Below are positions 35,627 to 47,690 of a DNA stretch of 64,000 nucleotides, piece after piece; the stretch's first letter is position 1; each line of letters opens with the position of its first letter. Source of the DNA: Trichoplusia ni. Its lineage: Eukaryota > Arthropoda > Insecta > Lepidoptera > Noctuidae. The DNA lies in the NCBI RefSeq assembly GCF_003590095.1, contig NC_039491.1:7316001-7380000 (forward strand). The letters run 5' to 3'. Made by a program: the position numbers and the translations under genes. The notes beneath the pieces were generated by a model. It was not told the DNA's origin. It saw only the letters and a list, made by a program, of their open reading frames with translations, and made no database searches.

Positions 35627-38600
35627 TTATACGAGCACGAAATATTAAGGTGGATCCGAGAAAGGTAAGAATCCAAGATAATGTCGAGAGCGGTTGACAT
35701 GATAATACGAAAAAAGGAAAATAGGTACATGACACAATTTCCAAATAAATTTGATTCGTAAGAATGTGTATGCTCTGCAAATGACTTTCATTTTAAAACA
35801 TTTTGATCCGGATTTTCATTGTTATTAAATATTAAAACAATACAGTGTTCAAGGTTAAAAAATATTTTTTTTTGAGATTTTAACAATAATCTAAATGTAC
35901 TTTTTCAATGGCACCTTTTGCAATATTAATTCGTTTACAAAATTATCAATCTGTATTGTTTTAATGTACTTTTAGTAAGCCTTCCTATATCTATTCAATT
36001 TCATCCAAGACAAATATTTACATAATCCAGCGAGCCTTTGTGCTTGTATGATAAATGCTTGTTCAGCCATGCAACAAGGAAAGGGGAATTTAGGACAAAG
36101 AATAAAAAATACCGTAAGGCGAAAATACGCTTTGTCTGAGAAATAGGAAGGTCAAACGGTAATCGCTTCATATTAAAGCAGGAACATAATAACACAGCTA
36201 TGTATTGGAGGTCTCAGAAAGATTTATAGGCGACTGTACTACTGTGCTAAACGGGTTATTAGCCTATTTGTCAACACAAGCTCACAACGGCCTTAATTAA
36301 AAGAAATGTGTATGTTCTTTATTCAGATTAAACTTTTTATTGCTGAAATTCGCGTTAGCCAAGTCGCTCCTTCATTATTGACGTACAAAAGCATCATTTA
36401 CTTTACGTATTCAGTAAACATTTTCTTTAGAGACTGTTATAGTATTAAGATAAGCAGTGAGTGGAGGACCCTTCAGAGATCGTGATACGAATTTTATATT
36501 CCCTTAGAACGGGACGAAAATACTAAGCAGTGTATACCAAGGGTGGATCCTTAGCCCGAATTACATGTACCTATACGCAATTATACAATTTAAGTATTTA
36601 TCAGTTACCTCAAGGTAAACTAAGATGTGTTATTAAGTAAAGTATAGTATACGTGGGCATAGTCACGGCCTCGCGGCGACCCGGCCTTGCTTCTATTTCC
36701 AACCAAGTCAGGCTTTGAAGGACTACTCCAGCTTAAAATATCTGATCTAAATGCAAATATGGTTATTTTCACAATGTGCATACATTGCTTTTGTTTATCG
36801 AGGTTAAACGAAACTGGTGATATTAAAAAAATCGACGTGTTGATACAGTTATTTAATGTTCAAATCTAAGCGGGAAAAAGATCTAAAACCAATCCTGAAA
36901 GTTATGTTAATGCAGTTTTAAAGCATTATAGCACCGAAAGTCTGCTTGTAAGCGGACTAAAAGCCAATGGAATTACATTATTTTGTAGAAGCTTTAAAAA
37001 TTCAATAATGATATTGATAAAAGTCCTTGGGTTCTACGATTTCAAGAATTGCACAGTTCTCTTTTATATTTTATGTTATTTCTTATAGTGGTGGACAAAT
37101 AACAATCATATTACGTTAAGACTGCTCTCTAAGTTCTCACCTATGACTGAAGTGTTTCTATTGTATGTAGTAAAAATTGAACCAAAAAACAAACATCTAT
37201 TATTTGTTATTTCAGTAAACATACATAGATAATTAATGTTTTTACTATTCCCTAAAGAGAAACGATAGTATAACAACGTATTACTATGATGTGATAGTAT
37301 TTGAGTAAATATAATTTGTTGGGTTTACGATACCGTAGTTGTAACGTGAGCCCTGAGGAATTAGATACATTATTAAGAGCCAGTATTTTATCGTCTGGTT
37401 AGAAGGTTATTTGACTTTGTTGTATTCTTACGATGTACCTATACGATAGTTAAAAGAAAACAGAATAATCCTTAAGTTGGCATAATTTTATCTAAGTACC
37501 TATATAGAGGGTTAAAACTTATGTATATATTTTGCCGCTATAAAAAAAAAAAAAATTCAATCGAGGCTAAAATTAGGTTTAAGGTAATATTTGCTAAGGT
37601 CATATATGTGATGGATGGCAATTTAGTTTCTCAAATTGAATTTTCTTCAGCTCAATTATTATTGTAGGTGTTGTTAGTCCGACTAGCATTTGACCATTTT
37701 CGTTAATTTGCATTTATGGTCGATATTTTGGTATCTCGTATATTTTCTTAGAATTCACAATACAAAGTGCTATTTCAAATAGCTTGGACTTTATTTAGAA
37801 GCTTGGAAAGTAGCAAATGGAAAACTGGACTTCTATCGGATTTCAAATAAATTAAACATGAGGTCAATGTATCGAATTTAATGAAGTGAATTCAAAAGAC
37901 GATTTTGTACAGAAAACGTGAAATGGGAGGTTTAGCACCATATTTTAAAGTTTTACAGATGTGAAAGTTTAACAGTGAAAACCTAATGACCGTTGGACTT
38001 GCTAGTCAAAGATTTTAGGTTCATATCCCGCACGCACCAATGTCTTTTTAAAATCATGTGCGTACTAAGTACTTAATCAACATCGTAGAAATATTAGTAC
38101 ACCAGATTTTTTTAGGGTATATTTAAAGCAATATCAGGCGGCATGAACGCTGAAACCAGGTTTGAAATAATCATATGAATAGTTTCTTTAAGAATCGAAC
38201 AGAAGAAAGCGTTTCCAAGCTAAAAATAGCAAGAACGTCTACCAATAGAATCCCCTTAATTTTGAAGCCTCTACAGATAAAGTAATTCCGTTGGCTTGTT
38301 TTCTTCTTTAACACAGATATGTTCGAAAGCTATTTGTAGTTGAAGGGGCTGCAAATTGTATGCTATAATAAATTTGATTGTAAGAGTACTTGCAGTGTTG
38401 TTGATTCGCTCGTTGTATCGTATTGCTAATGAGACTCTTTGTAGGTCGATTGTTGACATGAAAAAGGATGATAACCTAAATAGGAAATATGAAAAGTCTC
38501 TATGATTTATTTACATTTCAGAACTAGAACTGTTTGCAATTGATTCAACAACAAACATATTTTCTTTGCTTTCTTAATCTAACAAGAAGATTGTCTGGCC

Positions 38601-39934
38601 ATTGTAAGTGCTAATAAGGACAAGAGAATTTGCTACTCACAAGAAAATAGAAACTCTTCCCGCCTAATTTGTAAACGGTCCTATTGTCACTCTTGTAAAT
38701 ATATTTACTTCGCTAAAACGCCTCTTTGCGACGGGAAAAATACTAAGGCCTGAAAGTATGTGCTAATTTTCCAAATGTTTTTGCTGAGGCAGGATTTTTC
38801 GTCTTCTTTTTGTGTTATGTTTTTGTAGAAGCAAGAAGTGTTATGTACCTTATATGTATAACAGACGGAATGTAGATACAATTTTAAGAATACATTTTTC
38901 CAAAATTTTCCGTGAGAAAAATCTAAAACCGGAGGAGTCGTTTGATGATATCTAAATTCGAAAAAAGGATAGCACCAAACCGGTTTTTATACAACTCTAC
39001 ATAGGTAATATTTAGAGTTGGATAAAATCCGTTCTAACCAAAACCAGAAGCGAGCGGAAGGAAGTGTCAGACTTTTGCAGATTAAAACTATCCCATCCAT
39101 CGTTAGCGAAACGACCGCACTGATTATAATTATCATTATAACAATAAAAGTGAAAAAACCGCATGAGATTTCGTACTAGTTAAAATATGAGTGATGGTAG
39201 CACCTATTGTTGATAGCAAAGGGCTAAATCCCTACACTGAATAACGAAACAATTACATTGTAGACTTCATGTGCGACTAATATATGACATACTATTGTAC
39301 AGCTTAAAGCCATAAAGACTATTTCACTGTTACTAAAATTTTCGTTCATGTAAAAGCTAAATCTAAACATTTGTTATAGGATTTTAACACTGTGACAACA
39401 CGAGTACACGAGTCATGTCTTCATGTACGACTATAATACTTTTCATCATAGGGAAGCCGCTAAAAGCTTGGACTTCGGATAAAGCTTGACAACGACGTAG
39501 CTCTACTCAGATTAGCGCTAAAAGCCAGCTAGAGTTTAATCACCTAGACTAGGGCTACAAGCACTTAAAGCAAGCTCAGCCTGCACAGATAAAAAGGTTT
39601 TGAATTATTAATTTCTACAAGAAAATCAGTTGAAAGATAATTGATAATAAAAGTTCATTTTATCATTATTAAATTGTTCGTTATATTTTATATCGCAATA
39701 TTGTCTTCAAAAAGGTTTTCTCATATTTTGGCACTTTTTATGAAGTTTAATAGCTGTAGCGCAATAAAAGTCTTATGATTTTTCTTTTAGAATTTGGTTT
39801 ATCTTTATTGAAATAAGTTTCAGGATTGAATAATATTTGAGGCAAAGAATGCAATTGGACTGTCAAAAATATTGGTTTCTAAATTATTTTTTTGTACTTT
39901 CGTAATGATTTCCGCACTAATAAATTGAATTATT
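35627..39934. other. Intergenic DNA, no supported gene
   Basis: AT-rich, with a poly-A run near 37541. A small GC-rich patch at about 36665-36690 is isolated. Open frames are short and unrecognisable. Confidence 0.5.
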
Positions 39935-40086
39935 ATTTCACGGGGTTTTTAAAAACCTTCAAGTCACAAGCACGAAGGTATCCCGACTCAGAACAAGCAT
40001 TCTTAGATTAGACAAACGCCGAGATGGAACTCGCGGCGCACCGCATACTCATTCCCGTAGCATCTTTAATCTTTGGCGTGGCGACC
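39935..40086 (-). repeat. tRNA-related SINE, copy B (decayed)
   Basis: The 35-base block 39985-40019 matches copy A (19876-19910) at 31 of 35 positions, and the order of flanking phrases is the same: a G-rich edge, an AGTCACAAGCACGA phrase, the shared block, a degenerate B box (GAGATGGAACTCGCGG), and TTTGGCGTGGCGACC at the far end. It is more decayed than copy A. Confidence 0.65.
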
Positions 40087-40307
40087 TTAACCATTACATT
40101 ACATAACATATTTTTTGCGACACTTTCAAACCCTGTTTATAGATGAATAGGCTAGTAATTGAGTTGGCATATGATTAACATAGTAGCTGGTGGCGATCAG
40201 TCTGAAAACATAAAAACAGAGAGACTAACAGAATACAGTCGGGTTTATAAAATGACTTGTAACATTGTAGCTGAAACTTTCAGTGAAAGTTCCAAAACAT
40301 TTTGACG

Positions 40308-40330
40308 CCGATATCGATCGATAGTATCGG
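40308..40330. repeat. Imperfect palindrome built on TATCGAT
   Basis: CCGATA at the left edge and TATCGG at the right edge flank an ATCGATCGAT core; a further TATATCGGC follows near 40350. TATCGATA-like words bind DREF-type and other factors at insect promoters, and a CpG-rich patch lies about 100 bases downstream, but the cluster could equally be an element edge. Confidence 0.4.
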
Positions 40331-40424
40331 CACCGTTCGGAATCCGACAGTTTATATCGGCTTTATGAAATTTAAGCACCCTTGAACTTTACTTCGATTA
40401 AATATCGTGTATTGGCTGAGTCCC

Positions 40425-40485
40425 GATTTCTGCTTCGCCGCCTCGCCTCACGCGCGCGACGCTGACGCTCAGACAAGCCCGAGTC
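40425..40485. promoter_or_regulatory. CpG-rich patch
   Basis: Short run with CGCCGCCTCGCC and CGCGCGCGACG-like words in AT-rich DNA, downstream of the ATCGAT cluster. A promoter or enhancer role is inferred from composition alone; no exon or frame is recognised. Confidence 0.2.
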
Positions 40486-43400
40486 TTGCATAAATCAAAA
40501 TTGTTTAATTAATTTATTTGCGCTCGTACACCACTTATTTTTTATTTAATTTAAGTCATAATAAAAGCCTGAACACAGGTTCGTTTTACTCATAAATTTC
40601 ATTTTGAATGTGGAATGTATAATAGGATGACAGAAATATGTTCGTAATTAATTTGCTTAGTGTTGTTTACTGTAGAGACAATCTCTTTTTAATTGATTAT
40701 ACTTATTGTGCGTTTAAATTACATTAATTATGTAAATCATAATAAAACTCCAACTATCTTATCTATGAGCTTAAGTGGACAACGGCTTTTGTTGACAAAT
40801 TCTTAACAAAGCCATTTTTTTTCACAATTTGGTCCTCCCTCTACCTACTTCTAACGACCTCAAATATTACCCTGTATAATTAGGTTGACCTTTTTCGAAC
40901 TTGTTGAAAACACTTCAACTACTACGCCTTATATCTTACTTATCAGTAAGCTGAATCGTCTGGAACCCCATTTTTTGGTCATCAAAGTAGAAAAAAATAT
41001 AATTTAATTATAAAAGTGAGACACAGTGACTTGTTGTAGCATATTTTTGGATGTATATAAATCGGATAAGTCATTTCTGAAAATAGAAATACCAATAAAA
41101 GACAAAAAACACATTGATTTCTATTAACGTTTGTGGTCCAGGCAATTTTCTATATTATTTTACTATAATTTTAACTTACTACAATTTATTAAATAATTAG
41201 ATTCTTTCTCAAAGAAACAAAAAAATAACGCAAAAAAAAAAAATTTATCAAGAGCAAAATTAAATAATAACTTTGAAAGCGAATCACTTTTACTTCTCTA
41301 TCTATGACGCAATCCCACACATGAAAGAGGTTTATGTATATAAAATATAACTCCACATCTGACCGTATGTACAAGAGCCCTTAAACAAAGAGGCTCTGGC
41401 AGAGAGCCAGGTACAAGTTTAGACGAAAATGAATTGTCGCTTAAATAATTTCAGGAGAGGTAACTTTGTGCTGGAGGCTGTCAGGTAGTCGGCCTGTCCA
41501 CACACCGCTTTTAGTATTGTATACGTTCCTACACAATTTATTATGGGATGTCTGTGTTTTAGAAGATTAAGTCAAAGAAAAAAAGTGATGTTATACGTAG
41601 TTATAGTTTTGTAAAATATTATTTCAGTGATAGTATTCAGTTGCGAATGTCAATATTAAGTCTGATGGTCTAGACAATAAATTGTAATGTTTGAATTGTA
41701 ATGAATAAAGCTTGACAAAAACATACTTATTATACTGAATCAAGGTTTCTGCATTTGAACAATATTTTAAGGATGGATAATCATAACAACACTAGTAGCA
41801 TAAATACTTATTCCAAAATTACTTAACCTGTTCACATCTTCTCCATTAATTACTTTTCAAAGTGCTGAGTGTGCAAGGTTTGGTTCAGCGAGCGAGGCAA
41901 AAGAAATATCTAAAAGAAAGTTAATAGTTTGTACATATAGACTACCATTTAGCCATAATAGTTCGTAATAACTCGTATATGTCTCCGACAAACCTCCCCC
42001 GCAGATCGTTACGCTGTTAATAGCTTTATACCCTCCCAAATCATTAGTTATCTCCGGGTTATGGTGCTATAATGCCTGAGTCATCTACTGAAACATGTTT
42101 TGTCCAATCGTAATCAACTGCGTTTAGGGGTCTAATTACTTATAAAATAGAACTTAAGCCCAGCTTAATTAATAGACCGTTAAAGACTCTACAATTAGTT
42201 AGGTATTTCGTTTTTAGAGTTTCTTTCCCTGATAGTTAAAATGGAAGCCTACTAAGGCTCTGATGTTTGTCTGTCTGTCCGTCGATCTGTCACCGTTCTG
42301 TGCTGTAAATATGTACCATATAGCTTGATAGTTTTGATGTATGTCTGTTGCCGCTATAACAAGAATAATATTAATTAAAATCGTCGTAGGTACAGTCATC
42401 AATTAGTTGGGTGACTATTTCATTTTGAAAATTGTATTTCCTTAGCCTAATGTTATGGGAACCTTAGTGTCGCGAGCCGGACTCACACTTGAACGGTTAT
42501 TCTTAACATTTTTTGTTTTTTTTTTGTCTGGGTTGAGCCTAGTCTATGAGGATCATAAAGATAGCTTTGATAAGTAACATGCTTGCTTGCCTACGTAGCA
42601 AGACTTCTCACAATATCAATATCGTCAATTATGGAAATGGATACATTGTCGAAGTGCCTTGAAGTCGATGCGAGCTAGTACTCTATAGTTGTGTAAATGT
42701 GTAACCTAGGTGTCACAATAAGAACTGTATCACATAGCTCTTTATGTGTATGGAAACTATTATCTCAATAGTCAAACAATTTGGTATCTACTTATAGTAA
42801 AAACAAAAATACGTTAAAAACCAAAAGCTACACAAGTTTGTCTCAACAATGAAAAGAATCACTAAAAAAGTTTTCTACAAAATTTTCTTTTACCGTCACC
42901 ATAAAATAAAACTCCATAAAAATGTTTTCATAACCTTCTGAATAAGTGACACACGGTTATTTGTTTAAATTTTCCAGCTGTTTAAGACTCTTTACTTTGC
43001 ATGGCAACTGATTGACGATGATTATTCTATTTCCCTTACTCACAGCATATTTTTTTTAATCTTACTCCCATTAGTTTAAAAGCCTTCATTAATATTCAAG
43101 ATCTTGCGACACGTATTTTAAAACCCGTTGAATTTAGGACGGGGGATCAGTCGGCTGTTTCAAAAAGAGGAAATAAATGGTAAAAAATATACTCTGAGAC
43201 AACATGAAATAATTCTAAACTTTCCACTTAAAGTCGAAATAAAAAATATAATATCGAACTCACCAGATTCTAAAGAACATACGTATATAAAAAAAAAATT
43301 CTTAACCAAACTTGGTTAGACGTAGGATTTCAAACATTCAATTTATATCGTGGGAATCAATCTCGCCATTCTCTGCTTGCATAGTTGGTCACTATACCAA

Positions 43401-44146
43401 AGGGAAACAGCGGTAAATTTGAGTAAATACATCTCACCGTACCGTTCGCAGTAAAACAATTTAATTTCGCGAACAGAGCTTGAAAATATATCGACCTTTA
43501 CGAAATGTAATACTCAAAATTGTTAATTATAACTTCTGAAGAAAACCGTACTTGGATTTCTCGAGTGTTCTCATCTTCTCATTGCTGACCGTAGGGAACA
43601 TTTTTGTTTTGTTGTTCTCAATCCCATTACATTTCGTCTACCTTCCTCAGATAAAGGTACGACGATTTATTGAGTGTCACAGTACACACAGACACTTACA
43701 AATGATCGTTGCTTGTTACCGTTTGTCCTATTTGTTTAGGTAAAGTAGGTAAGCAACACTAGTGTGCGCCGTATAGCCTAGGGAAATAGAATCTGGAGCA
43801 ATCCCTATGTAGTTGCAGAATACATTTGATTTAAAATTCACGATGTCACAATAAAAGTAAATATGTAGTTGCAACAGCGTCGTTTTTTTAAACCTTCAAA
43901 AATATTTATAAAAATGCATTTTTTTCTTTTCTTTTTTTATCGAAACTAAATGCACAAACGCTTCAAACAATCCCGAATATAAAATCAGAACGTCAAAAAC
44001 AACTCAAGCGCTGTATGCGTGGGATCCGGTGACATCACTTAACCAATCACATCCGTAATTAGGTCAGATGGTAATCATTCGTCGCGGAATGAAGACGTCT
44101 TGTTGATAATGAACTTGAAAAGTGGAACGGGGGTGTGTCTTGCAGG
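40486..44146. other. Intergenic DNA with one recognised repeat
   Basis: AT-rich; contains the lepidopteran repeat at 42240-42505. Otherwise only short chance frames and A/T runs were seen. Confidence 0.5.
42240..42505 (+). repeat. Lepidopteran dispersed repeat with TGTCTGTC start
   Basis: A recognisable order of phrases: GTCTGTCTGTCCGTC (42269-42283), a TAGCTTGATAGTTTTGATG phrase, GTTGCCGCTATAACAA, ATTATTAA filler, then ATGGGAACCTTAGTG, CGCGAGCCGGACTC and ACACTTGAACGGTT at the end. I recognise this from a very common moth and butterfly repeat whose usual end encodes a CGCGAGTCCGACTCGCACTT phrase. A decayed relative lies at 63118-63240. Confidence 0.8.
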
Positions 44147-44311
44147 CTGCAAGCTCCCAAGGCCGTCCCACCGCATAGCATTGTATTACCCACATCGATT
44201 TATCGAGCGGCGCGCGCCGGCCTCTTCGTCGCCTCCCGTCCCCCTGCCACCTCTTTTCCCACTATAAGGCAGCAGACACACAGCTGGGCGACCGCGGATA
44301 ACATTAATCCG
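44147..44311 (+). other. Candidate 5' UTR exon or promoter islet for ace-2
   Basis: A GC- and CpG-rich 165-base block bounded by an acceptor-like GTGTCTTGCAG (ending 44146) and a donor-like GTACGT (44312-44317). It contains no ATG, as expected of an untranslated leader exon. A TATAAG word at 44263-44268 offers the alternative that transcription starts about 30 bases downstream and only the last few bases are exon. The next plus-strand acceptor of a known gene is that of ace-2 at 52169-52170. The frame across it is open but encodes nothing recognisable. Transcript evidence is lacking. Confidence 0.35.
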
Positions 44312-47300
44312 GTACGTTAAGACGTTTTCATTTTATAAAGCTTTTTATAAGCGAGAACTATTGTATTGCGCCTTTTATGTAGAGTTTATGCTTTTAGACG
44401 TGTCTGATTTGATAGGGAAGTTTTCTTAGAATTGTTTTTATACTTTCAGGTATTTTATAATGTAATGTAAAACTTGAGATACTGTGTATAGAAAGTGATA
44501 AGCTTCGAATATAACTTATGAAATAATTAAAAAAGAAGTATAAATAAATTATTGATAAATTAATTCGTTTATTTGTTATTTATTTTAACACATGGCAAGA
44601 CAAGACAAGTATTTTCTGTAGAGACAATATATTCAGTGACAAACTATCGATTTTTTTACACACAAAAAATAGACGTTAAGTTAATTCAGGTGAATTTCCT
44701 AATTAAGTTGTATTTTTATTTTCTTTCATTTTTCATTTCTTCCAATCTTTTATTTACATTAAAAGCTGCAAAAGTAATTAATAAAAGAAAGAAAATAAGC
44801 AAAAGAAAAATAAGCCTGGATAAAAGTACGCAAGAGATATTCTCAAAACGGATTACGGGAACTTTTAGGGAAAAAGTGAAGCACCAAACTGAAAGTCAAC
44901 ACTGAATAATGAGCTCGTTCATTCCGCGACTCTGAAAAAATATTTGGGAGGCCCTACTTGTTTCTGAGTTCACGAGGACCAACTTTAAATGGAATTATAA
45001 TACTTGTTTAATAAAATCACGACAACGACAAGTAAAATAACTGAAAATCTTTTTTTTTTCGAATGTGATATTAAAAAAAATAACTCAAGTAGAGTTTGGC
45101 TTTACCTTATAACTATCACGAACAACGTTCTATTCGGTTCAGATTTCCAATTTGTAAACTAATACCAAAATGTACTGAAAATCCACGTAATAATGCACTG
45201 CGCTTAAAGTTTCATGACGGTAATAACAGCGGACGTTTATTCACAAGAGGTCTCATAACTCGCCCCTTCTGGGCCCGAAAATTTAACAGTGTTCTATCGT
45301 AATGTATTATACGTTGGCGACATATTGTCATTTGGTATACTCGATGTATGTATGTCGCGATGTTCGAGCCTGAACTTCGTTAGATGACACTACACTCTGC
45401 ATACAGAATTGTGTAAGTTAATTTAGAGCAGGACTCGTCTCCTGGGATGTTTGCTACTGATCTCGACAAACGTAGTCTGATATGCGCTTCATACTATGTA
45501 GTTACCGAGTACATGATACACGAACGGTAACAGCTCTATCTGGGACAGTCGCAACAAAGTAAAAGAGAATTGCTGCTAAAGCAAATTCGACAGTAAAAGT
45601 GTAACAGGTTTAGTTTCCTCAATTCGTACATAAAATCGTTTATTTTCTCTGAATAAAAAAAGTGTAACGCTCGCGTTCGAGGTCGGGCCTATCAGCTGAT
45701 CTGGGATCCACACCGATCACATGATCATTTATTCATTGTACGTTCAGTTCGACGCCATCAGATTTACACACGTTGGAGTACCCAACACTAATATTCATAT
45801 TTAAACGAATCGTAATGTTAAAAGATAACTTGGTCATAAAACCACGTAAATCGATTTGATTAACCAGGGCGATTATATGAAACATTCGTTACCAGAAAAT
45901 ACTCAAACATTTGTTATTTAAAGTCGATACAATAATGTAAATGTTGATACTAGGTATATACCATTGTTTCGCAATAAAAGAAATGAACATGAAAAGCCTT
46001 CCTAAGAGAAAGGCGATGACAAGATTATTGATTGCGAACAGGTAGAGACACAAACTTTTCGGGAAACTCGTTCTTTTTGTACATAATTTCTGTCTTAAAT
46101 CCAATAAGGTGGTTTTCTTCCGTCCCCACACGCTATCGTCGGTAAATTGCCTTACAAGTTTACGTGTGCTTTGTATTCAGCTCAATAGTAAATAAATAGT
46201 GTTAGAATTTCGTCGAAATTGAAAACTTACGCTTAGCTGCCGGCAACCGCCGAAATACAAATTGTTTTCCGTGATAAATTGTTGCGCTTGCATTTGTTTT
46301 ATTAATTGTTCTAAAAAGTTTGTTGGGTAACAAATGAATTACGGTTCTGAAGTGCTGAAGCATTATTTGTAGGTACCTAAGAGCGTACCGGGCACTAGAA
46401 GCAAGATGACCCAATCTGCTGTGAAGACCGTTAATCGGGTTAAAAGATTATCCTGTTAGGACTGTTACCGGTATATTTGATCAACCTCGATACAGATTGA
46501 TCCTATTCTACACAGATTGCTTGTTTAGAATATAGTTCCTATGTGGACGGCAAAGCGCTTCAAAGCATATTTGCTTTAAAGTGCATCTGCTATAATATTG
46601 ATTTTTCAAGTGAGTGACTATCGAATATCGCATGAAATGTGCTGTACAAGTATTTGAACGATTGAATCATATTAAGATAAATTATTTGAACACTTTTTAG
46701 ATTGATTCGGAGTCCACACTATCATTTTATGTTGTGTACGTTGCGTACACAGAATCAATGTGTCTCTAGTTTATGAATTGACTAGGACGTGTTCTTCGCT
46801 CTCTTCATAAAAAAAAAAAAGCTTGTAAAACATTATAAACCGTCATCGAAAACAAAACTGCAACGTATTTAAAAACTCAATAAAACATCGTTCTTCGGTA
46901 TCAAGTTCAATGACCGAAACATAATACATTAAAATCTAAGAAAACGATCTTAGTTATTTTTCTTATTAAATACGAAGTCTCTTTGTTTACAAATTGCTGA
47001 AGCTTGAAGTATTTGTTTTCCTTTTAATTTTGCTCTTCGCTGAAACGAAGGTTAAAAGCACAACAGTCTTAATGATTCCTGTTATTAAAATTTTCTTATT
47101 CAGCGATTTTCTGATAAAAAATACTATTATACGTATTGTTTTTCGAATATTTTGACTTGGACTTTAATAAGAACGGCCTCATATAATTGTTATGTAAGAT
47201 GTAGGTAGTACTTCTAAGAACAAACATCTAAGTTTCTGTTTATTGCCAGACTTGATAAGAAATATTTCAATTTACTTGTACAATTGCTCAAAATTGCATT

Positions 47301-47462
47301 ACAAAGTAATTTACCTAATGGCTAAAATTACAGATAAAACACAGCGTCTAAATCACCTGTCAAATCTCAATAAGAAAACCCATGTCAGCGTTACAAAAAG
47401 GTCGCATTCAATTTAAAACCTCATTACATGCGGCGACAATAAAAATCAGCATGTAACAAATA

Positions 47463-47600
47463 TTATTACCGGCCGTTATTTTCACTTGGCGCGGTGTACC
47501 CGAAGCCAACGGTTATGCGTCCCCCGCGACCGATCCGGGCGGCCGATGAAATAATGATCAGACGATCGGCACCTAGATCAGCGGGCAACAGCCACATTAC
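47463..47600. promoter_or_regulatory. CpG-rich patch upstream of ace-2
   Basis: Words such as CCGGCCG, CCCCCGCGACCGATCCGGGC and AGACGATCGGC raise GC sharply over the surroundings. No frame is recognised. A distal regulatory element of ace-2 is plausible from position only. Confidence 0.2.
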
Positions 47601-47660
47601 AGCGATCCTAAAGTAAAATCTTCCCGTTGTGCAAAAGAGACCCTGCTCTAACATTGTGTA

Positions 47661-47690
47661 GTGTCATCTCGCTTCCACAACTGCAACAGT
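47661..47690. repeat. Dispersed repeat family X, partial copy 3
   Basis: The GTCATCTCGCTTCCACAAC word resembles the right part of copies at 7672 and 21016. Only this part is present, so the assignment is tentative. Confidence 0.25.

Noticed and set aside
44573..44905. 110-codon open frame
   Set aside because: Lys/Phe/Ile-rich translation of A/T-rich DNA with no family resemblance and no splice or promoter context.
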